Source: Pararge aegeria (lineage: Eukaryota > Arthropoda > Insecta > Lepidoptera > Nymphalidae). From it: DNA of 64,000 nt. The notes beneath the pieces are model-generated. The model did no database searches and had not been told where the DNA came from. It saw only the letters and a program-made list of their open reading frames with translations. The stretch's first letter is position 1. Each line of letters begins with the position of its first letter. The position numbers and the translations under genes were made by a program. Of the stretch, positions 51,765 through 63,180 are shown in pieces. The stretch covers positions 4,402,001 through 4,466,000 of the forward strand of contig NC_053205.1 in assembly GCF_905163445.1 (NCBI RefSeq), read 5' to 3'.

Positions 51765-52030
51765 ATAATAAATAAATATACTACGACAATACACACATCG
51801 CCATCTAGCCCCAAAGTAAGCGTAGCTTGTGTTACGGGCACGAAGATAGCTGATGAATATTTTTATGAATATAATACACATAAATACTTATAATATACAA
51901 ATAAACACCCAGACACTGAAAAAAACATTCATGTTAATCACACAAACATTTTCCAGTTGTGGGAATCGAACCCACGACCTTAAGACTCAGAAAGCAGGGT
52001 CGCTGCCTACTGCGCCACTCGGCCGTCGAA
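51765..52030 (-). mobile_element. SINE-A copy, full length
   Basis: Reverse head GACGGCCGAGTGGCGCAGTA, box GTGGGTTCGATTCCC, complete body and ATTTATTATTTA tail. Confidence 0.9.
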
Positions 52031-52299
52031 CTTCTCACTTTCCACCCGCGGAATTTTGCTCACTCACAAACTTTTTCCGATTTTATGTTAAACGATTAGA
52101 ACATTCGAGGTAAAATAATTACTTGTCAACTTCTAAATGCTATGAAGTGACTGACCGTCTGTTTGGGAAATACTACTAAAGTGGAGTGGTTTTTTATGAT
52201 CCATTAGTCGTGTACACGATTTATGGATGTTCTTAATTCTGTGAGTGTAATATTAAACGGGGGTAAATTTCTCCTGTTCCTAGTTGCCGTTGCTTTATA

Positions 52300-52480
52300 A
52301 ATAAATAATAAATTAAACAAATATACTACGACAATACACACATCGCCATCTAGCCCTAAAGAATGAATATTTTTATGAATATGAATGCAAAGGTTACTTA
52401 TAATATGTAACATATAAAACGCCTAGACACTGAAAATTCATGTTCACCACACAAACATTTTACTTGGGAATCGAACCAAA
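52300..52480 (-). mobile_element. SINE-A copy, degraded
   Basis: AATATACTACGACAATACAC through TAACATATAAAACGCCTAGA and TTGGGAATCGAACC; an internal deletion removes the GCTACGCTTAC part. Confidence 0.78.
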
Positions 52481-53335
52481 TTACTTTAAAAAATAAAACC
52501 AGGCCAGATAGGAGAGAGTCGACTTAACCGGGACAGATATCGGATTATCAACAAGGATATTCTGGAGCGGTGCGCAATCAAATTTCGATCAGGTCTCGAT
52601 CAGGTCGAAAGATCAGGGTCATGCGCGCTCACCTTTATCGCGTTGGGTTGTTGACCTACATTTGTACCCTTGGCCATAAGGAGTCCATACACGGGATTAA
52701 ACCGTCACAAGCGGTATTTCGAATACGTTTGACGACCTCCCTGGCGCAGCGGTGCTCGCTGAGGTTTTTGGTATACATCTATTGGCTGCGTTTATACACG
52801 CTGGAGTTTATACACGGTGGAGAGAGTGGCTAGTTTATTTTTAAAGGTTTTGTTCTGTTCTGCAGTAAATTTATAAAGTGGCAAAATAATTAAACTTTTG
52901 ATAACTATTAATTCATATTTGCCAGATATTTCATTGAATAGTTATTTTGAGTAAATAGTTTCAAGAAACAATTAAAATTATATTTGATTAACAACCAATG
53001 TTCATGACATTCGGGTTGGTGGGTATTTTGATATAAATACGACTGCATTATCGATGCACCTCAGTCCTATATGGACTGGAACGATGCAAAACTCTTCAGC
53101 TTTATATATTAGTTTAAGATAAAATAAAAAACCCTACAAAACCCTACTATTGTAACTTTTTTCAGTCATTACCCAATCATTAATCGATTGGCTAATAAAA
53201 ACTTTTTACTATTTTAAGCAATGTTTAATCAGATTTATAGCATCGCGTGCCAGTGTTAGCAATTATCAACTATGAAACTGACACGATAGTAGTTATTACA
53301 AAAGTATTATTTAGTAGTACGTAGTAGTAAAAGTG

Positions 53336-53481
53336 GAAGCGGTGATAGCCTAGTGGGTAGGACTTCGACTTCACTTTCGGGGGACCGAGTTCGAATCCCG
53401 GCACGCACCTTCAACGGTGAAGGAAACATCGTGAGGAAACCTGCATGCCTGAGAGTTCTCCATAATGTTCTCAAATGTGTT
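53336..53481 (+). mobile_element. SINE-B copy truncated at a SINE-A junction
   Basis: GCGGTGATAGCCTAGTGGGT and GAGTTCGAATCCCGGC, then AACATCGTGAGGAAACCTGC up to CTCAAATGTGTTT, where the next SINE starts. Confidence 0.85.
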
Positions 53482-53745
53482 TGACGGCCGATTGGCGCAG
53501 TGGGCAGCGAACCTGCTTTCTGAGTCAAAGGCTGTGGGTTCGATTCCCACACCTGGAAAATGTTTGTGTGAGGTGCATGAATGTTTTTCAACGTCTGGGT
53601 GTTTATTTGTGTGTTATAAATATTTAAGCATATTATTCATATAAATATTCATAAGTCATCTTAGTACCCATAACTCAAGCTACGCTTACTTTGGGGCTAG
53701 ATGGCGATGTTTGTATTGATATGAGATACAATTTCAATAAATATA
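53482..53745 (+). mobile_element. SINE-A copy, full length
   Basis: GACGGCCGATTGGCGCAGTG, GTTCGATTCCCACACCTGG, and GCTACGCTTACTTTGGGGCT. It abuts SINE-B with no gap, making a head-to-tail SINE pair. Confidence 0.88.
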
Positions 53746-53985
53746 AATTAATAAGTGTGAATAAAAAAAAACAAAATTATTGTAAAAAAAAAGCGTGGGG
53801 TGCATGGTGTCAATATGGTGGAATAATCTTCTTAGATTAGTGTATTGTCATCGGTCCTCGACATGTCTACAAAGTTTGAATCAAATCTGATCGTTCAAAG
53901 TGGGACAAAATCGTGCTCAAAGGGGTCGGTTACATACAAACATACACACAGGTGAAGCTAATAAAATCGTGTTAAAAAACCTGTT
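53746..53985 (+). repeat. Dispersed repeat I
   Basis: GCGTGGGGTGCATGGTGTCA, ACATGTCTACAAAGTTTGAA, GATCGTTCAAAGTGGGAC and CACAGGTGAAGCTAATAAAA; reverse of 25600-25860. Confidence 0.7.
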
Positions 53986-53999
53986 TTATTCTGGTCTGG

Positions 54000-54230
54000 T
54001 CTGACAAAGACGCGCCGCTTAGCGATTTAGCGTTCCGTTACGATGTCCTGTAGAAACCGACTGGGGACTGACATCCCCCGCAGATGTTGGTGGGGTTTTA
54101 AATTCATCCAACGACGACGACGACGACGACGATGACTCATGTTTGGATCTCGGTTGTGCGCATCAATATGGTTATGGGTATGGTTTCAATATAACTTCAA
54201 TACCCCTAACAGGTATGCCCGCTACCTTCA
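54000..54230 (+). mobile_element. SINE-C 3' body fragment
   Basis: CTGACAAAGACGCGCCGCTT, GCGTTCCGTTACGATGTCC, CCCCTAACAGGTATGCCC. The head is missing; a (GAC)n run at 54113-54135 interrupts it. Confidence 0.65.
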
Positions 54231-54237
54231 TAGACTC

Positions 54238-54655
54238 AAAGTCAAATTCAAATATTTCTTTATTCAAATAGGCACATAGATGGCACTTTTGATGCGTTGA
54301 TTATATACAAAATGTGAACATAGCAGTGAGTAGTGATGGCAATAATAACATTCGTAAACATTAAACTAAAACTACGAGGGTTCCAAACGCGCCCTGGTAT
54401 AAGAAGAAGCCCACAAACATTACCGGGTGTTCTTTTTGTTATTACCATCTCACATTGTCATTTGAAAATATTTAAGAAGCTACCTGGTTAGAGCAACTGT
54501 TCACACCCAAGCTTTTTAGCGTTTACGTTATCCTTTATAATATATATCTGCCTTCCGAACCGGTGGTAGAGTCACTACAAACAGACCGGCTTGACGTTTC
54601 AAAAGTGCTTATATTAGGCCTACTTGAAATAAATGAATTTTGAATTTTGATTTTA
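54238..54655. mobile_element. Two LINE 3' ends joined head to head
   Basis: 54238-54540 is a reversed L2-type 3' UTR (TATTTCTTTATTCAAATAGG, CACATAGATGGCACTTTTG, TTCCAAACGCGCCCTGGTA). 54545-54655 is a forward L1 3' end (CTGCCTTCCGAACCGGTGGT, TAGGCCTACTTGAAATAAAT) with a GAATTTTGAATTTTG tail. Confidence 0.8.
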
Positions 54656-54973
54656 TTTTTGATTAAGGTCCTTATTTGGCTATAGTGTGGGTGAGTATCT
54701 GACTCCCAACTAGTTCTAAGTGTATTTAGGATATCACATACGCAGACTAGTGCCATGAACAGGATTCGTATTATAAATACTGTAATGTACTGATAAAGTG
54801 CACTGTTAGTATTGGTCGTGTACACGGTTTCTGTATGTTCTTAATTCTGAGGCAGCAGCTTATCAGCCAAGGAGATCATTGCCTATTTTCGTCCTTACAC
54901 TTCCATTAGTTAGCGTTTTGTGGGTCAGCCGAAGCAGTACCGGTGAAAGGGTAGTGGACACAAACCAAGGTGA

Positions 54974-56212
54974 ACTCGTTTATACAAACCGGAAACAGTC
55001 GTGATATTGTTAAGGTAATACCGTTGGGCGTTCCTCAAGGTTCACACCTAGGTCCTACCTTCTTTTTAATATTTATAAACGATTTGGCACTTAATTTGAA
55101 TTCAAAATTTAAAATGTTTGCAGATGATATGAAAATTTATAAAACAATAAATAGCCAAGCTGATGTAGACATTTTGCAAAATGATATTGATAACGTTTAT
55201 TCATGGTGCCTTAGAAATGGCATGTTCTTGAATATTGAAAAATGTTTTCATATAAAGTTCACCAGGAAAAAAACATCGTTCAGTGGTGTCTATAAGAGTA
55301 ATAATATTACCCTTAAAGAAGTCACGTTCATAAAGGATCTAGGTGTTATAATAGATTCTGCACTAAGTTTTCGCGAACACGTAGAACACATAACCTCAAA
55401 GGCATCTAAGATATCAGGACTAGTTTTCAGACAAATGAAAATATTCAGAGACCCCAGTTTATCAATTCTTGTCTTCAACAGTGTTGTTCGCAGTATTCTT
55501 GAATATTGTAGCACGGTATGGAGCCCAGGGTATCAAGTGCATTCAGATAAAATTGAACGCATCCAAAGAAGATTCTTGTATCACTTGTCATACATGGATT
55601 TAAATTGTAAGAAATTATACACATACGACTTGCGACTTGAGTTCTATAAAATGTTTTTACTGAAGGAGCGTAGAAAGATTACAGATGTCATTTTTCTTGC
55701 AAAATTAATGAAAGGCCTAATTGATGCGCCTGAGTTGCTTGAGCGTTTAAAATTCGTAGTTCCACGTGAAAGTAGCCGCCTCCAAAACCGTAAGACTTTT
55801 TGCTTGCCAAAAACCAGAACTAATCTTGGCCATCATAGTCCTATGTATCGAATGCAATTTCTTGCAAATTGCTTTCGTGATAGTATAGATATCTTCAGCG
55901 ATAACATACCTAGTATTAAGCTTAAGTTAAGAAAAGGGTTATGGCTTAGGTAATTTTATTTCCACAATATTTTGTTTTTCTTTTCTTAGTAATTTATATT
56001 TTTTTTTTTTGTTGTATTATTCTAAATTAGTTTTTCTAGCTGTTTGCAGCAGCCTTATGTACCCAACGGATTTGCATGCTATGTTCGCATCGAGAAGGCA
56101 CAATTGTATACACATGCCAAATGTCCTATAGTTTATATTAGAGTAAGCAGTTGATTGTCAGTTTTGCGAACTAAATAAAAAAAAAAAAACAAAAAAAAAA
56201 AAAAAAAAAAAA
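54974..56212 (+). mobile_element. Non-LTR retrotransposon L6, RT half with target duplication
   Basis: An open frame to the stop after 55953 carries IPLGVPQGSHLGPTFFLIFI, catalytic FADDMKIY, the DLGVIIDSALSFREHVEHI region and a C-terminal KIERIQRRFLYHL motif, typical of CR1/Jockey-group polymerases. The first codons come from a GTG; there is no natural start, so the copy is 5'-truncated. A 3' UTR follows and a long poly(A) ends at about 56212. AAGGTGA at 54967-54973 is repeated at 56211-56217, a 7-bp target-site duplication. Distinct family from L1/L2. Confidence 0.92.
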
Positions 56213-57204
56213 GGTGAGTCCTTACTGTATCACAAAAAATGTTGTGAAAGGTTATCAAGCATGGTTTGTATATATTATTTAATTATATAAATAACAACAG
56301 TTTTTAGTATTTTGTTAGTTTTCCCGCCCATCGTATTTTTTTCTTAAGTCCGTTTACGTCCTTTTCCCTGACAATAAAATACAAAAAAGACCAGAATTTA
56401 AAAACAATACTCGCAATTAAAAAAAAACGTGATAGACAAAAATAGATTTAGACATACAGTTTAAATTTCGAACAATAATGAATTTAGTAGTTTTCGAAAG
56501 AGAGTTTTTTTATGTTTATGCGAAAATGTGATGTTTTGCGTAATCTTTTTTCGAATGTAATTTGAATTTTTCCGCGCATGTTTGACAAAAACATGTTATT
56601 GTTTTATATCGTATTATCATTTTATTTACACTTTGTAGAACGACGCAACTAAAAACTGACAACTGTATATTCATTTATTAATTTTTATTTTTATATAAAA
56701 ATTGATTAGAACATGCATTGTTGCAATTTACAAAATTATCATGCGTCATTATTCGAAAAAAAAAAACATTAGTAAACTTAATTCTGTAAAGGTCATACCC
56801 TCAGGGAATAGTTACAAGAATTTTGTATTTTCTTTTTCTTTTCTTCTTTAGTTTTGCTTCCTTTTGCAGAAGCAATGGTTAAAATCGGTTCAGTACTTTC
56901 GGAGCCTACTGAGTGCGAACAAAAAAAATCAATCCTCTTAAGTATAGATTTATTAACAAGTATTTGTTATCACGGCTTTTGGTACATAAACAATAAAAGT
57001 AGATTTTAAAAAACACTTTATATAAAAACTTTGTAAGGATTGACAGTTCGTTTCGAGTAAAACACCCTTAACCACCTGACGGGAAGCGGGACTAATTGAC
57101 AGTGGTCTTTAATTCAATAAAAAAAAACATTCTACAATCGTGTTTACGTACTCTAAGCTCTAAGAACGCTTATCGTTGAACCTAAAAATACCATTACCGG
57201 GCGA

Positions 57205-57770
57205 ACAATATTGATTGAATTTTCCTTCCAGCCTTAACTCGTAGAACTTTGACCGCGAGCAATAACGTAACCAACCGGTTTAAAGTTATTTGCAAATGAT
57301 ATACAAACAAAAAAAAGTAAGGGCACGTCTGTGTTGTGAAAAACTGCCTCGTATTAAGTTAAACGTAATCCGAAAAAACATTTATATAATATTTGTACGT
57401 CCGTCTGAACCGATTCTGATGGAACTTTAACTTGTAGGTAGAGGATTAAACAGGGAGTGATATATGCTAGTTTTTATTCCCAAATTTGGGGTTTGTTACA
57501 TTGTATCAAAGTCTCTTAGACTTACAAAGATATCATAATCTTAAACTCAATATCGGCCAACTACAAGCCACAGATCTCCTCTCAGAGTTTGAACCTCAGT
57601 ATGGTACACTCAGCATCTAAATAAGAGGCAGCTATTTCGAATCGCAGACAGACACGCCAATTTTATTTGTTTGTGACTCTTTTGCGAATAACTCTTAAAC
57701 CGGTTAGTTACGTTATTGCCGTGTCAAAGTTCTTATGACTGGAAGGAAAATTAAATCAACATTGTTGGCA
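57205..57770. mobile_element. Foldback/MITE M3 with about 105-bp diverged inverted repeats
   Basis: Left arm TTTTCCTTCCAGCCTTAACT, CAATAACGTAACCAACCGGT, AAAGTTATTTGCAAA; right arm has TTTGCGAATAACTCTTAAAC, CCGGTTAGTTACGTTATTGC and ACTGGAAGGAAAATTAAATC. Arms about 85% alike by eye. The interior shows no coding sequence. Confidence 0.75.
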
Positions 57771-57804
57771 CGGTAGAAGTATTATTTAGTTACACTACCT
57801 GTGA

Positions 57805-58261
57805 AGCGCTGATAGCCTAGTAGGAGTAAGGCCTCGGCTTACCTATCATGGGCCCGGGTTCGATTCCCGGCACGCACCTTTTAACTTTTCGGAGTTATGT
57901 GCGTTTTTAATTAAGGACATTTTTTTAGTTATAATTGACGGACAAAGAATATGGCCCATATGATGGAAAGTGAACCCCATCGCCTTTAAACATGTGCATG
58001 TAATTATGCCACACCCTTAAGACCGGAACGCAGCATTACAACAATGCTGCTTAGCGGCAGAATTAAGCATGGAGGGAGTACTTTCCTACTACTAATTATG
58101 GCATATCATACTTATTATTCTATTTAAACAGTTGCTTTAACAGTGTAGGAAAACATCGTGAGAAATGCCGCATGCCTGAGATTTCTTCATAATGTTCTCA
58201 AGGGCGTGTGAAGCCTACCAATCCGCACTTAGCCCGCGTGGTGGGCTAAGTGTAGTGAACC
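57805..58261 (+). mobile_element. SINE-B copy with internal insertion
   Basis: Head GCGCTGATAGCCTAGTAGGA, box GGTTCGATTCCCGGC; 57935-58120 is extra sequence (TATGATGGAAAGTGAACCCC) absent from other copies; then AACATCGTGAGAAATGCCGC and CCAATCCGCACTTAGCC. It runs into the tandem array. Confidence 0.75.
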
Positions 58262-59275
58262 GGTAATGATGATTATGATGACGATTCATCATGTATCTAG
58301 AGTTTGCATAGAGTTCTGACGTCATCGTTTACTACTGAGGTACCAGGGAGGCAGTGACTATAAAGAGTATAGAGCGCGTCTATGGTAGCGTAAAACCCTT
58401 CTCATTCTGAAAGGAGACCCGTGCCCCGTAATGCTCGGGTAATGGTTTGATGATAACGATTAATCATGTGTCTAGAGTTCACATGGAGGTGTGACGATAA
58501 TGCGTCTTACATCGGTACCAGGGTGGCAGTGAATAATAGGAGTATGTAGGCGTTTGTAAAAGTTGTGTCAAAACCTTCCTCATTCTGAGTGGACACCCGT
58601 GGCCTGCAGTGGGCCGGTAACAGATTTATGATGATACACACTCACAGAGTAAACATAGAGCTATGTATATACGTCAATGCTTATTGCATCGGTACCAGGG
58701 AGGCAGTAACTGGTAGGAGAATGCAAGCGTTTATATGAGTGGTGTCAAAACCCTTTTCATTCTGAGAGGAAACCGTTAACCAATATTGGGTTGATAATGA
58801 GTATGATTATGGGGACTGAAACCATGTTTTCTTTGCATGCCCTATGTATGATCGTTCTGCCTTTCTTGCTCATCTCGAATCATTAAACATTCCATTTCCC
58901 ACCTCTATAATTTGTTTATTAAATATCCATTCGTATAAAGTTTATAAAATTGTATCTTTGTTTCTAGAAAAAAATGATATCAAACTATAGAACAAATCGT
59001 ATAATATATTTATAAAGTAGAATCAATCCCTAACCTTTTCCTATCCAAATAGTTAAGTAGATTAATCCTGATGTTTTATATTTTAAGTTTCCCTAACTTT
59101 TATTAATCATATGGACACCTGACATTGGCTAATCTCTGTAAAGCCAGAAGAGAAAAAAAAAAAAAAAAAAAGAGTATGATGATCACAAAGCTTACATAGA
59201 GCTATGTATACGTCATCATCAATGCTCATTGCATCGGTACCAGGGAGACAGTAAGCATTAGAAGTATGTGACGAC
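58262..59275 (+). repeat. SINE-B-linked tandem array, diverged, split by LINE L8
   Basis: Units beginning near TCATGTATCTAGAGTTTGC, TCATGTGTCTAGAGTTCAC, CACAGAGTAAACATAGAGC and GATCACAAAGCTTACATAG, each with ATCGGTACCAGGGAGGCAGT or similar, and CATTCTGAGAGGA-type SINE pieces. Period about 180 bp. Same unit as 2811-3370, but more diverged. Confidence 0.82.
58808..59171 (+). mobile_element. Non-LTR fragment L8 with 9-bp target duplication
   Basis: Nearly identical to the reverse of 48205-48560: TATGGGGACTGAAACCATGT, FFACPMYDRSAFLAHLESLN in frame, a UTR and a poly(A) to 59171. GAGTATGAT flanks it at 58799-58807 and 59172-59180. Confidence 0.92.
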
Positions 59276-59569
59276 ACTAGAACTATTAACTCGAGTAATA
59301 TACAATGACTGTGTCGCCATAGAATAATAATGGGACCAAAAATAATGAAACCGAGTTTAATATGGTATGTATTAATGATTCAACGGTACACGTCTCACTA
59401 ATAAAATTTATATAGCTGAGGCCACAGTTTGCGATTGAAATTGTGTATCGAGTGTGTCGATCTGAGACAAAAAATATTAATAAAAAAAATATCAATGACA
59501 GGTATTTTGACATAGTGCTAGTCTAGTCGAACGATCAGTACGCCGCGCTGTGCAATAATGTACGAAAAG

Positions 59570-59880
59570 CCATAAATCAAAAGAAGAAGAACTGTTGACA
59601 TTACTATTCCACATGACGATAATCTGGTGAAAGCTGTAAAGTAAAAAGTAGCAAAATACCTTGCTCACGAGATAACTGCCATGTGGTGTTGAGTCGATCG
59701 TTTTTGTTCCGATAGTTGTTTCAGTTAATGGTCTCGCGAAAGACTTCGGCTAACATCTTAAGAAGCTTTCGCTTGGTTTTTGGATCAAGGGTCGGATACA
59801 GGAGTAATCTTTGAAACGGGTCGTATTGTGAGGAGGTTCCTCACTATGACCGCCTGTTGCTTTGGAGGAGTGAATTTTTG
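59570..59880 (-). repeat. Repeat D, reversed, longest copy
   Basis: GCTCACGAGATAACTGCCAT, AACATCTTAAGAAGCTTTCG, GGATCAAGGGTCGGATACAG, AGGTTCCTCACTATGACCGC. Confidence 0.7.
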
Positions 59881-60215
59881 TTTATAAATTTTGAATACAT
59901 CTTTATATATAATTTAAAATTTTTGAGAATTAAAAATAAGGTATATAAATATACGATAGAATTAAAAAAAAATTGTGTAAAAACTATTATTCATAATAAA
60001 TATTCTTTACTTTTGTTTTTCCTATCTGTAAAACAAGGATACAAATCTTACGTAAGTATGAAACTATTTTACAAAGTTTATTTTTAAGGGGGCATAGATA
60101 CTAACTTTTTTTTTTTTTTTTATATCAAAAGTTGCACAAATGTTACATACATTATTTTTCTCGCCAAACTGATTACCCAGTTTGTTGGCGAGTAAACTGT
60201 TTAATAATCCTTAAC
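59881..60215. other. AT-rich stretch, nothing recognised
   Basis: Low-complexity A/T with a 17-bp T run at about 60105-60122; a 76-codon frame here is compositionally noncoding (Lys/Tyr/Phe-rich). Confidence 0.5.
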
Positions 60216-60219
60216 CGAT

Positions 60220-60470
60220 GATCGCTGTGGTTTTTTACTGGAAGTCCCGCGTTCGGTTCCCGGCAGGGGAGGTTTGGGAATTTATTTCCGAATTTTGTCT
60301 GGTCTGGTCTGGTCTGGTGTGGTGGAAGTTACCCCCAAGACGTGCCGCCAAGCGATTTATAGTCCCATTACGATATCGCGCAGAAACCGAATATGGGTAT
60401 AGGTTAAATGTAACTGCCATACTCCCTAACAGGTTATTCCGCTACCATCTCAGACTGCATCCGCACTTAC
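60220..60470 (+). mobile_element. SINE-C copy
   Basis: Box CGGTTCCCGGCAGGGGAGG, GGTCTGGTCTGGTCTGGT, GTGCCGCCAAGCGATTTATA, TTACGATATCGCGCAGAAAC, CTCCCTAACAGGTTATTCC. Confidence 0.8.
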
Positions 60471-60609
60471 CACCAGGTGGGATGCAGACATACCCAGCCA
60501 GTTTGGCCGAGCATTTAGGTAAAAAGACCGGATATTCCATTATTGAGGATTTTGCATCGCATTATTAATAGGCACGAAAAAAAAAAATAACAAAAAGAAA
60601 CAAAAAAGA

Positions 60610-61070
60610 AATTAGGAAAATGAAAATTACAGTTTGGTTTATAAGACGTTTGGTCTATGGTTTGGTTTGGTCTATGGGCCTCATAAGAAGGCTCAGAGTC
60701 ACTCAGCGGGCGATGGAGAGAGCTATGCTAGGAGTATCTCTACGCGATCGAATCAGAAATGTGGAGATTCGTAGAAGAACCGGAGTTACCGACATAGCTC
60801 GACGAGTCGCGAAGCTGAAGTGGCAAGAAAGGATGGACGTCGGGGTCCCAAGGTGCTGGAATGGCGACCCCGCACAGGTAAACGCAGCGTTAGTCGGCCC
60901 CCAACGAGGTGGACAGACGACATCAAACGAGTCGCTTGGAGCCGCTGGAAGCAAGCGTAGATTGTGGCGTGGATTGTGTGTAGAGCCCAGGACCGTAGAT
61001 TGTGGAACTTCCTACAAAACACCTATGTCCAGCACTTCAATCGGTTATATATAACTTCAAAAAAAAAATT
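60610..61070 (+). mobile_element. RTE-type LINE C-terminal fragment
   Basis: RRLRVTQRAMERAMLGVSLR, DRIRNVEIRRRTGVTDIARR and VAKLKWQ are the well-known tail of RTE-clade polymerases. Frame breaks after KLKWQ; GRPPTRWTDDIKRVAW then WRGLCVEPRTVDCGT-like pieces follow in other frames. An A-rich end is at 61050-61070. Confidence 0.88.
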
Positions 61071-61389
61071 AAATTGTTTTAACTTATGCAAATTGGACAT
61101 ACTTTGCAAAAAAAAATTACATTTATAACACTGGAAAATTTCGTGATTAAGAAGCGGCTTTTATTTTTGTAATTTTGTATGATAGATAAAACAAACTATA
61201 AATTTAAAAAGAAAATTAAAAGCAATTTCTTACTACCTACCTAATACTTGTTCGGAACCTTCGACCTCGAAGTCTTTTAACCTTGTAACGTTACTTTGAA
61301 ATTCGCGCACTTATATATTTTTTTCCTTCGCATTCGCGACAAAATTTATTACTTGATATCAACCCATTTCCATAACTGATATTCCCCAT

Positions 61390-61840
61390 ATTTTTCTACG
61401 CTTCGGAGACGTGGACCCTGAGGGAGACTGAGAAGAAAAGAATAGATGCTCTTGAGATGTGGTGCTGGAGGAGAATGTTGAGAGTGACCTGGAACATGTT
61501 TCGTACCAACGAATCAATTCTTGACGAACTCAGAATCAAACAGCGCCTTTCTTCTGCAGTTCAACTGCGAATTCTTAGTTTCTTCGGTCACGTGTCCAGG
61601 CGTAATGACGTGTCTATTGAGCGACTTGTGGTTCAAGGTAAAGTAGAAGGTACCAGAGCACGCGGAAGATCACCGATGAGATGGACGGACCAAGTGAAGG
61701 CCACAATCGAGGCTCCTCTACATGAATGCGCAAGAAAGGCAACCGTTAGAGAAGAGTGGCGAAGTATTGTCAAGCGAGCCACAAAACCCAGATGACGACC
61801 ACGACCAGTCTGTCAAGACTGAAACGACTAAGAAGAAGAA
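61390..61840 (+). mobile_element. Second RTE-like LINE C-terminal fragment
   Basis: YASETWTLRETEKKRIDALE then MWCWRRMLRVTWNMFRTNES, LRILSFFGHVSRRNDVSIER, GTRARGRSPMRWTDQVKATI and EEWRSIVKRATKPR with stop at 61793. The frame is open from 61397 and ends in (AAG)n. A different family from 60610-61070. Confidence 0.88.
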
Positions 61841-61849
61841 GAATCAACC

Positions 61850-62300
61850 CATTACCGACTCACTACAGGGTACGGGTCTCCTCATACAATGAAAAGGGTT
61901 TTGGCCGTAGTCCGCCACGCTGTGGCCCAGCACGGGCAAGAAGAAGAAGAGAAGGGGGCAATTATATCCCCGGGGAAAGGATAAAAATTAATCTTCTCCC
62001 ACAGCTTCATCAACTCTTAGAGCACTTGCACACAAGTGGAAATAATATCCAAATAATATCCAAAAAATAAAAAACAGTTAACTTCTTCTAAGGTTAACTT
62101 CTCATACTCCATGTTCCGGGCTTTAGCAGGTGGACACGTAAATTATATCCCGTGTGAGGGTATATAACTTTTGTCTCTTGCCCGTGCAACTGCAGTGCGG
62201 ATTGGTGGACTCCACACACCTTTGAAAACATTATGGACAACTCTCAGACAGGGGTTTCCTCACGATGTTTTCCTTCACCGTTGAAGCAATTGATATTTTA
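61850..62300 (-). repeat. SINE-B and repeat E fragments, interleaved
   Basis: 61855-61935 and 62190-62285 are reversed SINE-B pieces (GGTTTTGGCCGTAGTCCGCC; TGCGGATTGGTGGACTCCAC). Between them, 61960-62185 is repeat E (TTTAGCAGGTGGACACG, ACACAAGTGGAAATAATATC). This suggests repeat E inserted into a SINE-B. Confidence 0.6.
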
Positions 62301-62445
62301 ATGACTTAAAACACCCGTAACTTAAGAGTGAGAAAAGAAGCCGAAGTATCATTGCTTCATATACACATCGTAAATTAATTTACTGAAATAAAGTAATACC
62401 AGATGGGCATATCACCAATTCGCACCTTAACCATTCGATTTTTCC

Positions 62446-62625
62446 ACTTTGTCACGAAATCCCCTGCAGAAAAAGTTTAAAAAAAAAAAAAGGTTCGTTA
62501 CAAAATCCCAAGCAGAAAAATATAAACCGCCGGGAAGTCGATAGTAAAAAAAAACGGAGGTTTCGTACAAAATTCCAAGAAGAAAAATTAAAAACCTCAG
62601 AAGTTGATGCAAAAAAATACGGTAT
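62446..62625. repeat. Three-unit imperfect tandem repeat, about 65-70 bp
   Basis: Units share GTCACGAAATCCCCTGCAGA, TTACAAAATCCCAAGCAGAA and GTACAAAATTCCAAGAAGAA, followed by GGGAAGTCGATAG or CAGAAGTTGATGC. It lies 300-500 bp inside the proposed first intron. Confidence 0.65.
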
Positions 62626-62930
62626 AAGGTATTTTTGAAAAACATGCACCGTAGCCACCTGACGCGGACGTTGCGACGAGGCCGCGAAAATTCATTCAAA
62701 AATTATAAATTCCGTTCGCTAGTTTCCACGAATCAATTTCCATATTAAATAAACACGCTCGCGTACCAGCGTACAGTTTATTTAAAAGTAAAACTACACT
62801 CGGCTCTTTCGTGTGTATCCGATATATACGTAATCGGGGGCTTTCGCTCGCCCCCAATATCCGAAACATAACTTATTTCCACCTTACATATTTAAACTGT
62901 AAGACAATTAAAAATAAATTAACTACTCAC

Positions 62931-63101
62931 TTCCGTGCAACGTCCGTCCGCTACAGAAGAGCAATGCGAAATCCAATAGGAGTTTTATCAGAACGATTTC
63001 ATCACACGCGGAATTATTTATTGTGTTGGCGACCACACGACCGACGCTCGCGGATGCCAGCGGTCAACTGAAATTCTACTGGAGAACTGAGTTGCGACTG
63101 A
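62931..63101 (-). other. Candidate noncoding exon 1 of ACLY
   Basis: Exon 2 starts with a splice acceptor, so an upstream noncoding exon must exist. Reading the minus strand from the initiator-like sites near 63101-63066, the first strong donor is GGAA|GTGAGTAG with its G at 62930. The stretch is GC-richer than its surroundings and carries no repeat I recognise. If correct, the first intron is 62930-37596. No open frame is needed, as this would be 5' UTR. Transcript data could place exon 1 elsewhere, even outside the window. Confidence 0.4.
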
Positions 63102-63180
63102 TAGCCGTCAGCCGATAGTCCAGTCAACACGTTTGACGTCACGATACGTAATTGTTCGGATAGTACCAAGTGACGTTCTG
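63102..63180 (-). promoter_or_regulatory. Candidate ACLY core promoter with CRE sites
   Basis: This block is relatively GC-rich and free of recognisable transposons. A palindromic cAMP-response element TGACGTCA lies at 63134-63141 and a half site TGACGT at 63171-63176. On the minus strand it sits directly upstream of three initiator-like sites: TCAGTC ending at 63096, TCAGTT at 63090-63085 and TCAGTT at 63071-63066. Position upstream of a noncoding exon with a good donor suggests the ACLY promoter. It is an inference; the promoter could belong to another transcript. Confidence 0.4.
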
